Assembly: GCA_964017065.1 (NCBI GenBank)
Contig: OZ024788.1
Span: 14,192,696-14,256,695, forward strand
Length of the DNA: 64,000 nucleotides
DNA from: Haliclona indistincta
Taxonomy: Eukaryota; Porifera; Demospongiae; Haplosclerida; Chalinidae
Direction: 5' to 3'
Shown here: in pieces, positions 11,548 to 21,674 of the stretch
Layout: every line of letters starts with the position of its first letter
Numbering within the stretch: position 1 is the first letter of the stretch
Notes under the pieces: generated by a model
What the model saw: the letters and a program-made list of their open reading frames with translations, nothing else
Database searches by the model: none
What the model was told of the DNA's origin: nothing
Program-made: the position numbers and the translations under genes

Positions 11548-12867
11548 TCATTGTCCAATGAGAGGAGCGAAGTGCTGTCTAGGGGCAGGGATGCGGTTAC
11601 TCCGACGAGGTTGTGGAGGTGTTTGCGGATTAGAGATTGGTGATTTGTCCTGTTCCCCTTCGGTCTGAGTATCCTGTTCTTCAGTCTGAGTTTCTCGTTC
11701 TTCAATATGAGTTTCCTGTTCTTCAACTCTGGTTTGTGGAAGTTTGATGATATCTTTCCTGTTCCTTCTAAGTTCTGATCCATCTTCAGTTGTAACGACT
11801 AGTGATCTTGGTGCTACTCCTGATTGAATGGTTCCTTCCTTCTGCCTTGTTGGGATCCATACTCTGTCTCCTGATTTCAAGACTGGTAGAGTTCTGGCTC
11901 CATGATGACTGTCAAAGTTCTTCTTCTGTCTTTGCTTCATCTTCTGGTCTCTGGTTCGGACTTCTTCTCGGTCTGGCACTCGGGGAAGTCTTTGTGTTCT
12001 TGTAGTAGGGATAGTTGTCCTCAATGTCCGGCTCATGAGTAGTTCTGAGGGGCTATATCTTCCTCCTTGGATTGGGGTTGAGTGGTAGTTCAGTAGTGCA
12101 AGATGGGGATCTTGTTTCTTCACTAGCAATTCCTTGACTGTACGTACGGCTCTCTCTGCTTCTCCGTTTGCTTGAGGATAGTAAGGACTGCTGGTCTTGT
12201 GCTCGAATTGGTAGTCCTGGGAGAACTTCTCGTATTCTTCAGCTGAGTATTGAGGTCCGTTGTCAGAGAAAACAACTTCAGGGATGCCGTGTCTTGCGAA
12301 GATTGTTTTCGTCCTATTGATGACTTCAGTTGCAGTTGTTCTGTTTAGCTTGACGACTTCAATAAATCGAGAATAGTAGTCCACAATGAGTAGGTAGTTG
12401 TTGTTCTTCCATTCAAAGAGATCGGTACCAACTTTCTGCCACGGTAGTTCCGGTAGCTCAGATGGTATGAGTGATTCAGCTCTCTGGTGCTGCTCTTTGC
12501 AACAGATCTCACAGTTCTTGACAAGTTCCTCTAGTTGAGTCGACAGACCTGGCCACCATACTGACTGTCTAGCCCTGTCGCGGCATTTGGTGATTCCTTG
12601 GTGTGCAATGTGAATCTTGGTCAATATTTCTTGTTGTAGAGACTGGGGAATAACGATATGACATCCTCTCATCAACAGTCCATCTTCAACAGAGAACTCT
12701 TCTGCAAGGGGTATGTATGGCTTCACCGAACCTGGTGCTGACTTCTTGTCGGGCCATGCCGAGGAGAGGCAATAGCTGGTGACTAACTTGCATGTCTCAT
12801 CTTGTTGTTGGCAATCTCTGATCTGCTTGATCCTGTTCTCTGTGGCTGGCAGGCTCTGCATTACCAT
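11548..12867 (-). CDS. Integrase segment of pol (gypsy element 1)
   Basis: An open frame of 439 codons. The zinc-binding HHCC module is visible (HIAHQGITKCRDRA, then CEICCKEQH). The catalytic core follows with D in VGTDLFEW, D in FSDNGPQYS and E in NGEAERAVRTV, the normal D,D-35-E order. The C-terminal part has the GDRVWIP box and a long Glu/Gln/Thr-rich repeat tail (EEQETHIEERETQTEEQDTQ) that replaces a chromodomain. It overlaps the RT segment by 7 nt in another frame. Confidence 0.85.
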   Translation of the reverse strand: MVMQSLPATENRIKQIRDCQQQDETCKLVTSYCLSSAWPDKKSAPGSVKPYIPLAEEFSVEDGLLMRGCHIVIPQSLQQEILTKIHIAHQGITKCRDRARQSVWWPGLSTQLEELVKNCEICCKEQHQRAESLIPSELPELPWQKVGTDLFEWKNNNYLLIVDYYSRFIEVVKLNRTTATEVINRTKTIFARHGIPEVVFSDNGPQYSAEEYEKFSQDYQFEHKTSSPYYPQANGEAERAVRTVKELLVKKQDPHLALLNYHSTPIQGGRYSPSELLMSRTLRTTIPTTRTQRLPRVPDREEVRTRDQKMKQRQKKNFDSHHGARTLPVLKSGDRVWIPTRQKEGTIQSGVAPRSLVVTTEDGSELRRNRKDIIKLPQTRVEEQETHIEERETQTEEQDTQTEGEQDKSPISNPQTPPQPRRSNRIPAPRQHFAPLIGQ

Positions 12868-13949
12868 TTGAACGAAGGCATCTGCTTCTTGATGTAGGAG
12901 ATCGCTATCTGGATCTGTAGAATCCTGGGATGGAGATCAGATCGGGAGAGTGCATCCGCTATGATCAGTTCCTTTCCTGGCCTGTGAGCAATAGTGAATG
13001 AGAAGCGCATCATTCGAAGACGATAACGCTGTACTCGAATAGGGATCTGTTCCAGCTCCTTGGTACTGAACAGTGGTACAAGAGGTTTGTGATCGGTCCA
13101 AATGTGAAATGGTAGTCCGATCAAGTAGTCAGAGAGACGTTCGCATGCCCAGGTGAAGGCCAACGCTTCTTTCTCAATTTGCGCGTATCTCTGCTCTGTT
13201 GGGGTCAGTGATCTGGAGATGTACGCCACTGGTTTGTACTCTCCATCTGAATTCTTTTGTTTCAGGACAGCGCCGAGACCAAAAGAGGATGCATCTGCTG
13301 AGACCGCAGTCTCGAGGTTAGGGTCAAAGAGAGTGAGTACCGGGCTGAGAGTGAGTAGCTGTTTTGTTTTGTCGAAGGCAGTCTGCTGGTTCTCAGTCCA
13401 CGTCCACAGTCTGTTCTTCACAAGTAGCTCTCTTAACGGTTGAGTAGTCTCTGCAAGATTCGGAACAAACTTAGCGAGATGGTTTACCATTCCTAGGTAT
13501 CTCCTGACATCTCCAGTGTTTGTCGGTTGAGGGAACTCGGTGATTGCTTTGACTTTCTCTGGGTCTGGGCTGATTCCTGATCTTCCTACCACATGGCCTA
13601 AGAATGTTAGTGATGACTTGGCGAACTGGCATTTCTTTTCATTCAGGGTCATTCCTGCTGTTTGAAGACGGTTGAGCACATCTCGTAGGCGAGCATCATG
13701 TTCTTCTCGTGTAGATCCATGTACCAGCACATCGTCCATCATACACACTACTCCTGGTAAGCCTGTTAGAATTTCAGACATTCTTCTTTGAAAATGTTCA
13801 GGAGCGGAAGAGATTCCGAAGGGTAGGCGGTTGAAACAATATCGACCAAAGGGAGTGATGAATGTCGTCAGCTTGGCTGAGTCAGGTGAGAGAGGGATCT
13901 GCCAGAATCCAGAGTTGGCGTCTAGTTTGCTCAGGACAGTAACGTACAC
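12861..13949 (-). CDS. RT-RNase H segment of pol (gypsy element 1)
   Basis: This continues pol after a frame break near 13,940. RT core motifs are SKLDANSGFWQIPL, FGISSAPEHFQRRM and the catalytic box MMDDVLVHG, a variant of YXDD. RNase H follows with the DASSFGLGAVL and TDHKPLV motifs. The frame ends in LSRSDLHPRILQIQI and a short extra tail before another break. These enzymes copy the element's RNA into DNA. The two frame breaks make the copy defective unless the breaks are assembly errors. Confidence 0.85.
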   Translation of the reverse strand: MYVTVLSKLDANSGFWQIPLSPDSAKLTTFITPFGRYCFNRLPFGISSAPEHFQRRMSEILTGLPGVVCMMDDVLVHGSTREEHDARLRDVLNRLQTAGMTLNEKKCQFAKSSLTFLGHVVGRSGISPDPEKVKAITEFPQPTNTGDVRRYLGMVNHLAKFVPNLAETTQPLRELLVKNRLWTWTENQQTAFDKTKQLLTLSPVLTLFDPNLETAVSADASSFGLGAVLKQKNSDGEYKPVAYISRSLTPTEQRYAQIEKEALAFTWACERLSDYLIGLPFHIWTDHKPLVPLFSTKELEQIPIRVQRYRLRMMRFSFTIAHRPGKELIIADALSRSDLHPRILQIQIAISYIKKQMPSFKW

Positions 13950-15408
13950 TTTGGTTGAGTCTGGTTAGGTCTACACAGATTCGTACTTTGCCATCAGATT
14001 TTGGGACTACCACCATTCCAGAACACCAGTCAGTTGGTTCTTGGATTTTCGAGATCACTCTTAGAGTCTCCATTCGTTCCAGCTCTTGCTTGACTGCTCC
14101 CATGAGTGGTACTGCAACACGTCTCGGAGTTGACAAGGCAAATGGTTTGGCTCCAGGATCCAGCTGAATAGTGTACTCTCCTTCCAGCTTCCCTAGTCCT
14201 GTGAACAGCTTCGGGAACTCAGTGGTTGGATCTAGAGTGGGTAGCTCACTGACGGCGGCAACACGAGAAACAAGGTTTAGCTGCTCTATGGCTGGTCGAC
14301 CCAAGAGTGATTTGGTCAAGCCTCTCACCACGTACACGCTTTCTTGTGCTTGTTGAGTTTGGCTCTCCAGCTTCGCCTTCAACATTCCTTTGACTGAGAG
14401 TGAGTGTGTGTCTGGGCACTTCAGGTTTCGGTTGGAAGGAAGTAGACGTGGCTTGCCAATGTCTTTCCAGACTCGTTCAGGAATTGCAGTGACATCAGCT
14501 CCGGTGTCGATGCAGAATAGAACAGGGTGATCGTTGAGTTGTAGTGTCACGTTCCATCGATCTCTACTGGTGTCTGTCAGGGCTCCTAGAAAACCATCTT
14601 CTTTAGGCTCTTTTTCTTCGACAGTAGCAACTTGTGCAGTAGAACGGCATACAGTTTGGTAGTGTCCTTTCTTCTTACACTTTCTGCAGTTAGCTTCTCT
14701 TGCTGGACAGTGCTGTCGATCATGTTTAGGTGATTTGCCACACCATGGACACTGTGTAGGTTGACGAGGTCCCTTGGAGTCTTGCTGTGACTTGCCCGTA
14801 GTGATCTTCTGTCCTCTGGGTAGGTGTTTTCCTTTGTGTACTGCTGAGACGCTGCTGTCTTTTGTTGCACCTCTTAAACTAGCTTGCTGCTTTCTAACAG
14901 TTTCATCTTGTCTGGCTTGTGTGACTGCTGAGTCCAGTGTGAGTTTCCGGTCCAGTTGAAGTTTCTCTGATAACTTGGCATTGGCGAGACCCACGACGAT
15001 TCTGTCACGTACCATCTGATCACGGAGATCTCCATAGTCGCAATACTCGACGAGTGTGTGTAACGCTGTTATGAATTCTTCCACTGGTTCTCCTGGTTCC
15101 TGCTTTCTTGAATTGAAGAGAGCTCGTTCGTAGATGACGTTTCTTTGAGGAATGAAATAGTCGTCTAGCTTCTTCTTGACAGTGGCGTAGTCTTCTCTTT
15201 CTCCCTCAGCATATTTGAATGACTGGAGGATGTCATCAGCTCTGTCGCCCATACAGTATAAGAGCATGTTTAGTTGCGCGTTGTCTTCCTCCCCGTTCAG
15301 TTTGGAAGCAATCCGAAACCTCTCGAACCGTCTTATCCATCTTGACCACTCTTCTGGTTTACTAAATGGAAATGGTTCCGGTGGAGTAACTCCTACTTTT
15401 GCTGCCAT
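13882..15408 (-). CDS. gag-protease and start of RT (gypsy element 1)
   Basis: An open frame of 508 codons. The N-terminal gag/capsid-like part (KPEEWSRWIRRFERFRIASK) is followed near residue 220 by two zinc knuckles; the second, CRKCKKKGHYQTVC, fits CX2CX4HX4C, and the first (CPWCGKSPKHDRQHC) is slightly unusual in spacing. The aspartic protease has the active-site motif DTGADVTAIP near residue 305. RT begins with VVVPKSDGKVRICVDLTRLN and then loses register before the catalytic region, so pol continues in another frame. The gene gives the particle protein and protease of a self-copying element. Confidence 0.85.
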   Translation of the reverse strand: MAAKVGVTPPEPFPFSKPEEWSRWIRRFERFRIASKLNGEEDNAQLNMLLYCMGDRADDILQSFKYAEGEREDYATVKKKLDDYFIPQRNVIYERALFNSRKQEPGEPVEEFITALHTLVEYCDYGDLRDQMVRDRIVVGLANAKLSEKLQLDRKLTLDSAVTQARQDETVRKQQASLRGATKDSSVSAVHKGKHLPRGQKITTGKSQQDSKGPRQPTQCPWCGKSPKHDRQHCPAREANCRKCKKKGHYQTVCRSTAQVATVEEKEPKEDGFLGALTDTSRDRWNVTLQLNDHPVLFCIDTGADVTAIPERVWKDIGKPRLLPSNRNLKCPDTHSLSVKGMLKAKLESQTQQAQESVYVVRGLTKSLLGRPAIEQLNLVSRVAAVSELPTLDPTTEFPKLFTGLGKLEGEYTIQLDPGAKPFALSTPRRVAVPLMGAVKQELERMETLRVISKIQEPTDWCSGMVVVPKSDGKVRICVDLTRLNQSVRYCPEQTRRQLWILADPSLT

Positions 15409-15439
15409 CCTTCAGTGTAGTAGAGTAACTGTCTTAGAG

Positions 15440-15650
15440 TAGAGAGGTAGGGCTTCGCCGTCCCGCAGTGGAGGAGTAGAACTTCGGCTCTTCGCAGTGG
15501 AGAGAGAGAGAGCTTCGCCGTCCCGCAGTAGAGGGGTAGAACTTCGGCTCTTCGCAGTGGAGAGAGAGAGAGCTTCGCCGTCCCGCAGTAGAGAGGGTAG
15601 AACTTCGGCGTCTTGCAGCAGAGAGATAGAGCTTCGCCGTCAGAGAGATT
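15440..15650. repeat. 60-bp tandem repeat in the gypsy leader
   Basis: Units starting agcttcgccgtcccgcagt at about 15451, 15511, 15571 and a variant near 15632 repeat every 60 bp, between the 5' LTR and gag. On the minus strand each unit pairs a CTTCGGCTC half and a CTTCGCCGTC half. Confidence 0.75.
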
Positions 15651-15750
15651 GCTCCGGGTGAGCCGAGAGCACTAGGAGAACTTCGCTGCCGTGGAATAGA
15701 TTTGCTCCGGGTGAGCCGAGAGCACCGCTGCCACCATGTAGCGTTCGGGG

Positions 15751-15931
15751 GTTCGATAGTTAGAAAGACTTTATTAGAAAGGCAGCAATAGAAGAATAGA
15801 ATAGAGTAAAATCGAATAATCGAATAATACAAATGAGTAAGACACGAGTCCTTTTACATTCACTCATTGAGTTAGTAATAGTGGGACTATAACGCATTAG
15901 TTAGCACTTATTAATGTAACCTAACACCACA
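15751..15931 (-). repeat. 5' LTR of the first Ty3/gypsy element
   Basis: Matches the 3' LTR except a few bases, including altered last bases (TATCGAAC instead of TATCGACA). Just downstream on the minus strand is TGGTGGCAGCGGTG, a possible primer-binding site, though set unusually far from the LTR edge. Confidence 0.85.
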
Positions 15932-16073
15932 ATAGTGAATATTAGCCGAGGAACCCTTGAAAATTTTTTTTAATGATTATAAAATTTCAATGTGGCCGCT
16001 GATATCGGGCTAACAATATCCATAGTGTTAAAAAGTGTGTGTAATTTGTTCAATTTGATTTTGAGATAATGTA

Positions 16074-17027
16074 ATGAGGGTAAACTATGAGTCCAAGTCA
16101 GGATTAGCATTGCACTTGCATCCACAGAGTGGTGAACACCTAAGGTTGTTCTTGACACACTTGCATCTTGTACAAATTCGTTTGCAGGAACATTTAATCA
16201 GCTCACTGCATGCTCTTGAAACCTCTGGAATAGTGATCCACACTGGAATCCAATGACCTGACTCCTTAGTCCAACCAAATTGTTCTGGAGAAGGAATTGT
16301 TGGCTGTGCTTGAGTGCAAGTTGTCCATATTCAAGCTTGATATAGTGCTCGATGATTGTGCTGTAGCAGGGCATCTGGTGTGGGTGGTATTTTGTCCATC
16401 GATTGTTTTTTTGGCAGAAATTTCTCTCCTTGCTTCACTAACAGAGGTAAGATGGCTTGTCCTGTCGTACATAATGACAATCAGTCGCTCTATCTTCATG
16501 AAGTGACTACTGTTCAGCAAGGTACACTAAAGTATCAGCGATCTGTTCATAGGCTTGCCAAACTTGCCAAGCTGACTTCTTGCCTATTCCTTCAAAAGCT
16601 GAAACAGTGTCACAACCAGTCATGGCATGGAATATGGGTAGGGCTCTTGATTTAGCTTTGCCAAGGCTGGAACAGACAGCATTGATGCTGTAATAGCGAA
16701 AACTTTTGCCTGTACCAAAAGCAACCCAAATATCAAGGTCTGGTTGTGTCTTAACTAGGCTGAAGTATGCCCCCACAAGAATAGTGACAACATTATGGTG
16801 TCTACTGTGCGTACTTGGATGATTTTCATGCCTTGCTCCAGAGCATGCAGAATGTGCTCAACAATTCTTGTATCAGCTTCCTCGTGGTTGCATTTTGACA
16901 TTTGACCTCTTCTTTCACCACTGGATTTAACAGATTCACCTGATGTAGTGTATATGCTCTTCTCGGATGAACACTCAAACTCGACAACTCTTGATGTTAG
17001 AAATGAAAACAATTCCACTTTGTTCAT
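16074..17027 (-). pseudogene. HEEADTR/GCDT family gene, 3' part (segment D)
   Basis: The C-terminal third of a decayed gene whose other parts lie at 35298-36540, 37441-38135 and 40010-40510. It contains NKVELFSFLTS, CNHEEADTRIVEHILHALEQG and, after a frame change near 16,770, ALPIFHAMTGCDTVSAFEGI. The end, read at about 16257-16074, is a cysteine-rich tail (SCKRICTRCKCVKNNLRCSP, then LCGCKC). Proteins with this motif series occur in many copies in sponges, cnidarians and echinoderms. The acidic motifs suggest a PIN/FEN-like nuclease fold (inference). The LINE poly(A) sits directly at its 5' edge. Frame breaks mark it as dead. Confidence 0.68.
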
Positions 17028-18314
17028 TTTTTTTTAACTTTTCAACATGAAAATAGCAAAAGCTAATACAAGTCATGTTCTAAAAGAAATTTAACTAAAT
17101 TATATTTAAAAGAAGAGATAGAAATAGTCGATTGGAGAGAAAAAGGGAGTGAATTCCAAAGAACAACAGAATTAGGAACAAAGGAGTGTAAGAAATAATT
17201 TGTACGTACAATAGGTTTAATAAGATTTAAATTACGGTTACTAATATAAGGTGAGTTATTAAAGTTAAATATATTTACAGGAAAGTAAGAGTAATTGTAC
17301 AAGATACCATGTAAAGTGGTTAATTTTAAATATTGTCTACGTAACTTTAATGGAGGTAAGTCAAGTTCAATTAGCATGTCTGTATAACTCATATCCCATC
17401 TCTTTAGGCATACCTTACAAGCAAATTTCTGTACTGATTCAAGAGATTGTATTTGAGAGGCTGTCTGGGGGTCCCATAGTTGACAGGCATATTCTAGATG
17501 TGGCCGAATTGAAGTCAAGTAAATAGTCTTTAAATTGCTCTTGTCTGCCCACCCATAGAATTGTCTGTACAGCTTGCCTATTAGTTTCCTAGCCTTCTTA
17601 CAGATGTTTGATATATGATCATTCCATGACAATCTTTCAGTGACAAGTACACCCAGATAACGGTACTGCCGTACCCTTTCTAGCACTTCATTATTTAAGT
17701 GTAATCCAGATGGTGGCAGCGTTGGAGATGATTTTTTCGAGCAGACAAGATACTTGCACTTTTCAGGGTTCAAAGTTAAAGATCTCGCAGAGATGCAATT
17801 GTAGATACTGTTTATGTCTGTCTGTAGTTTACCATAATCGTGAGCACAGGTGATCGGTTTGTACATCATAATATCGTCAGCATACAGAGTGACACTAGTA
17901 CCCTCAGAAAGTTTAAGCTGTGAAACCTCGTCTATATAAATCAAAAAGAGCAAAGGACCAAGAACTGACCCTTGAGGGACTCCAGATGTAACAGTTGTTG
18001 CACCAGAGAACACACCATCAACAGCCACAACCTGTCGTCTGTTGAACAAATAAGAGGAAAGCCACTGCAGAATGATAGGATGAAGATTAATTTGTTTTAA
18101 CTTGTTTAGAAGAGGTAGATGTGGCACGCTATCAAAGGCCTTTTTAATATCAAAAAATAAGATGGAGACGTCAAGGCCCTTATCTAAGTAGCTGAGAACC
18201 TGGTGGAAAGTTGCCACCAGAGCTGTTGTGGTAGATTTTCCAGGAGAAAACCCCCGTTGAGAGTCAGTGGTTAGACCATTAATGACAAGATGATCATAGA
18301 TGACATTATACATA
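17028..18314 (-). mobile_element. LINE reverse transcriptase, 3' segment with poly(A)
   Basis: A 416-codon open frame (18313-17063) with the non-LTR RT signature: QRGFSPGKSTTTALV, FFDIKKAFDSVPH, SGVPQGSVLGPLLFLIYIDE and the catalytic YADDIMMY, then the thumb region (KCKYLVCSKK, YRYLGVLVTERLSWNDHI). An A-run ends the element at 17036-17028, directly against segment D of the host pseudogene. Jockey/CR1-like by appearance. It continues upstream at 20481-21469 and 35072-35297. Confidence 0.85.
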
Positions 18315-18577
18315 TGTGAGCGGATTTGAGAAAAGGGGTCACTTTGCGCATGTAATTTTCGAACTAACGCATGTTTTCAACTTGCTGGTATTCATCCAAA
18401 TTTGGTCCCATGGCTCTAAAATTTGATGTACAGTAAGCAGAATGATCAAATAATTATTATATACAAAAAATTTCATTGACTTTCAACAATATTTGACAGA
18501 CTAACAGCCATTTGAAAACAGGCATGCGTTCAAAAATTACATGGGCGAAGTGACCCCTTTTCTCAAATCCGCTCACA
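18315..18577. mobile_element. MITE with about 60-bp inverted repeats inside the LINE
   Basis: Begins TGTGAGCGGATTTGAGAAAA and ends with its inverse, followed by matching inner arms (ggggtcactt..gcgcatgtaattttcgaac). It interrupts the LINE RT frame exactly between KVLERH and YNVIYDHL. TA on each side suggests a Tc1/mariner-type target. Confidence 0.8.
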
Positions 18578-18607
18578 TTATGTCTCTCTAAGACTTTGCT
18601 GACAATA

Positions 18608-20479
18608 GACAACTTTAGTATAACCAGAAATATGTTAATTGAACGTGACGTCACTTCCGGAGTACTTTCTTCCGTGATTTTGGAATACTTTGCCATTGCT
18701 GGTGGTTACAAGAACAGCGGGTAGTTCACTACATGCGCCTGCTCTATGAAGATTATAAACTTCAAAAACGGTAGTAAAAAGCATGCCGATTCACATGATA
18801 GTGTCTATTGTTAGCGCTGTTAGCGAAGAGCCATCCACTAGCTGAAAGTTTAGTTGCTAGCGAACGGGAGCGCCATGCAAATGGCTGACAAAGACGACGA
18901 GGCCGTTGAAACTACTGTGCCAACTCTAGTTTTAGTGATATTAGTAGAAGATGACATTCCTTGTACTACTCTGGGCGAGCTCTTAGAAGCAAGAAACAAT
19001 GCTGCCCTACACTGACAGCGTGAAGATCAAGGTCTCGTAACAGCAACGCCTGCCTAATTGATCCGCTCGCCACAGCTAGTCTGGCTTTTAGGGAACCAAA
19101 GAGCGTTCTAAGGGTGATGTCTGGGGTGTGCCTAGTATCTGGAATAGGAAATGCCGACTACATACTAGGTGGTAGTCCCTTGAGCAGGCTTTCTCTCCAG
19201 TCCAAGTGCGTTCGTCTATCTTTCTCTTCGTTCTGTCAACAGATTTCTTGGAATACGACGCTTCGAAACACTGCTACCATTTTCACGGTTGTTACTAAAG
19301 TCAATGCACACACGTCCAGGCATCTTGGCTATTTACAGCAGGCACATGTGGCAGTTTTGGCGTCTCCATTCTTCTAGTTTTCTTCACTCGATGTACTCCG
19401 GAAGTGAGTTTACGTTCAAAAATTAATTATTAATTTAATTTAAATTCCTGAGCCGTTACAGTGCTAGAGGAGCCACTTTTTATTCCCAGAGTTTTGTGTG
19501 TAGTTAGTCCACACAACTTTCTACATAGCCCTTTCCATTGCATTAATGCAGATTGCAACTATAAGCATGAAAAAATGCAGGACACACGATGCTCTACAGC
19601 TCTCTCCCATTGAAGCTAATACAATAGCGCCATGTTTGTGACATCACCGTTATTAGTAAGACGTCACGACGAACCACACCTACGACACAGCAGCCACAGT
19701 CTAGCGCCACAACGAGGCTTGGCGGTTACTCTTCCTCGAGCTTAGCTAATATCTATGCTGTAGAAGCACGCTTAAGAACGGGCAAGCGAAAAACACAGCT
19801 TTTGATTGGCGCCATTCTTGCCGCTCGACAGTGAGCGGCGCAGCGCACGCAGAAACACGTAATCGATAAACGCTCATATTGGATGAATATCATTATAACA
19901 CGACAGAGAATCGAAGTCACAGCTAAAGTTGGTGTTCTCGCTGACCGCGTTTGCGCATGGATGAACGTATCGCACTAGTTTAAAAACTAGTGAAAACTAC
20001 AAGTATCTGGCTATCCAGAGATCAAGTGGTTTTTCTTAACTCGCAAAGATGTCCAGATTTCAGCCTTAACACTTTTATCACCAAAAATCGCCAATTTCTG
20101 GTACATTTAGGGCTCATAATTAATTCACTATGCTTGAAAGTTAAGCTCTCTAACTTGCTGAGATTAAAACTGAATAGTCATTCAAGCACACTGCAAAGGG
20201 AATTTTCTTAACTCAGCCCCATACTATTTTCCTGCTCTTAACACATTTTTTCATAATTGCAAACCAATGCCTGGTACACAAGCAGCAACAACTTTACTGT
20301 CAACTGGCATAATCAATCCAGATTTTCTACACACACTACGGAATGATGTGTGAACACTCATAGCAAATTTCAGTCCAATAGCAACTATAGTTACTTTTTA
20401 TGAACACAAAACATACTTGTTAACCACAAAACACAAAAGTGGCTCCTCTAGATTAAAAGCACTGTATAATAAAGTTGTC
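18608..20479. mobile_element. 1.9-kb non-autonomous TIR element inside the LINE
   Basis: The ends GACAACTTTAGTATA and TATAATAAAGTTGTC are inverted repeats of about 16 bp, and TA (or AT) flanks both sides. The LINE frame stops at 20,481 (YRPISLLSI) and resumes at 18,605 (SIVSKVLERH). Inside I find no credible gene. The blocks gctagaggagccactttt (19463) and aaagtggctcctctag (20437) form an inner inverted pair, so the element may be composite. Confidence 0.7.
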
Positions 20480-20480
20480 T

Positions 20481-21469
20481 ATTGAGAGAAGGGATATTGG
20501 TCGATACTTAATTAGCTGGATTGTCAGTATTTGCAGTCTTCGGGACTGGTATAATGGAAGATAATTTCCAACCTTCAGGAACTTTACCAGCCGCTATGGA
20601 TTTATTAAATAAGTCTGTTAAAATGGGAGAGATGGAAAGCGCTGTTCCTTTGAGCATAGAGCCAGATATTTGATCTATACATGGTGCCTTATTACTATCA
20701 ATGGCCATCAGCAGTTCAAAAACTTCTTCCTCAGAGCATAAAACATCGTCACACGATACCACAGACGGGTCAATGGAGAATGCTTCACAATCATGCATTG
20801 ACAATGGTCGAACAGCGTCGTTAAAATTTTTAGCGAGTACATTATTTAACAAAGCTGCTTTATCAACATCAGAAGATGCAACAATATTATCCCATTTCAA
20901 AGTAGGAAGCTTGCTAGATGTCTTGTTCATTTTCTTAATAGCCCTCCAGAATTGTTTACTTCCCATTGTAGACATCTTCTTCAGATAGTTTTTCTTAGAG
21001 ATTCTCAGCTGAATTACAATTTCATTCCTCAAAGAACGATACTGTGTCCAGTCTGTTGGTTGCCCACTGGATTTTGCTCTTTTGAATAGGCTGTTACGTC
21101 GTTTAATTCTGGCCTTGATCGGTTTAGATATCCAAGGTACGTTTGGCTTACGCAGGACAGAAACTCGAGGAATACACTCTTCAATAATTTGCATATATTT
21201 GTTTTCCCACGATAGCCATGCTGAATCAATATCAGGAGCATTGAGTACTGAGGACCAGTCTTCTTTTTCAATTAAGTCATTTGCTTTTTCTGCCTGCTCA
21301 TATTTCCAGATTGTGCGTCTAACAGGCTTCAAAGAAGAATGAGGACGGTGAGACCATGCTAGTATTAGTTCAATGCCATTGTGGTCTGAATTTACAAGTG
21401 GAGCATGCAATAACATTACATGAAACAAGGAGTGAAGGATTTGACAAAAGTACAAGATCTATCATGGTG
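20481..21469 (-). mobile_element. LINE endonuclease end and RT start (middle segment)
   Basis: Open on the minus strand from 21455 to 20508. It starts with the end of an AP-type endonuclease (LVNSDHNGIELIL, the SDH motif) preceded in another frame by TMIDLVLLSNPSL. A linker follows (WISKPIKARIKRRNSLFKRA), then the RT start (APCIDQISGSMLK, PEGWKLSSIIPVPKTANTDN). It is cut on the 5' side by the second gypsy element and on the 3' side by the 1.9-kb TIR element. Confidence 0.82.
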
Positions 21470-21473
21470 GAAG

Positions 21474-21643
21474 TGTAACATTGTGACAATAAATATTATC
21501 GCATTGTCTTAGATTACACTTTAGTATGTTAACTGTGTTTGTGCTGTATCATCATTCCATTAGTCTTTGTATATAAGTAGCTCTCTGTTTCTTGTGAAAG
21601 ATATCATTTCTCTTGTTCGATACTGAACATTACCTACGTTACA
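21474..21643 (+). repeat. 5' LTR of the second Ty3/gypsy element
   Basis: Runs TGTAACATTGTGACAATAAA to CCTACGTTACA. Contains the promoter-like GTATATAAG near 21,570. Differs from the 3' LTR at only a few sites. Confidence 0.88.
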
Positions 21644-21645
21644 TT

Positions 21646-21660
21646 TGGTGTCAGAGGTGG
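21646..21660 (+). promoter_or_regulatory. Primer-binding site for tRNA-Leu
   Basis: TGGTGTCAGAGGTGG lies 2 nt after the LTR. It is complementary to a tRNA end CCACCTCTGACACCA of the leucine type. Confidence 0.65.
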
Positions 21661-21674
21661 CTGGATAGCTCACT

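Larger units (their letters stand above)
11352..15931 (-). mobile_element. Ty3/gypsy LTR retrotransposon, K02A2.6-like type
   Basis: A 4.6-kb element in minus orientation with 180-bp LTRs at both ends and the 5-bp target duplication atagt (11347-11351 and 15932-15936). Order on the minus strand is 5' LTR, repeat-rich leader, gag, protease, RT, RNase H, integrase, a purine tract (AAGGAGA) and 3' LTR. The reading frame is interrupted twice in pol, so this copy is not intact, but the near-identical LTRs and clean duplication imply a fairly recent insertion. Confidence 0.9.
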
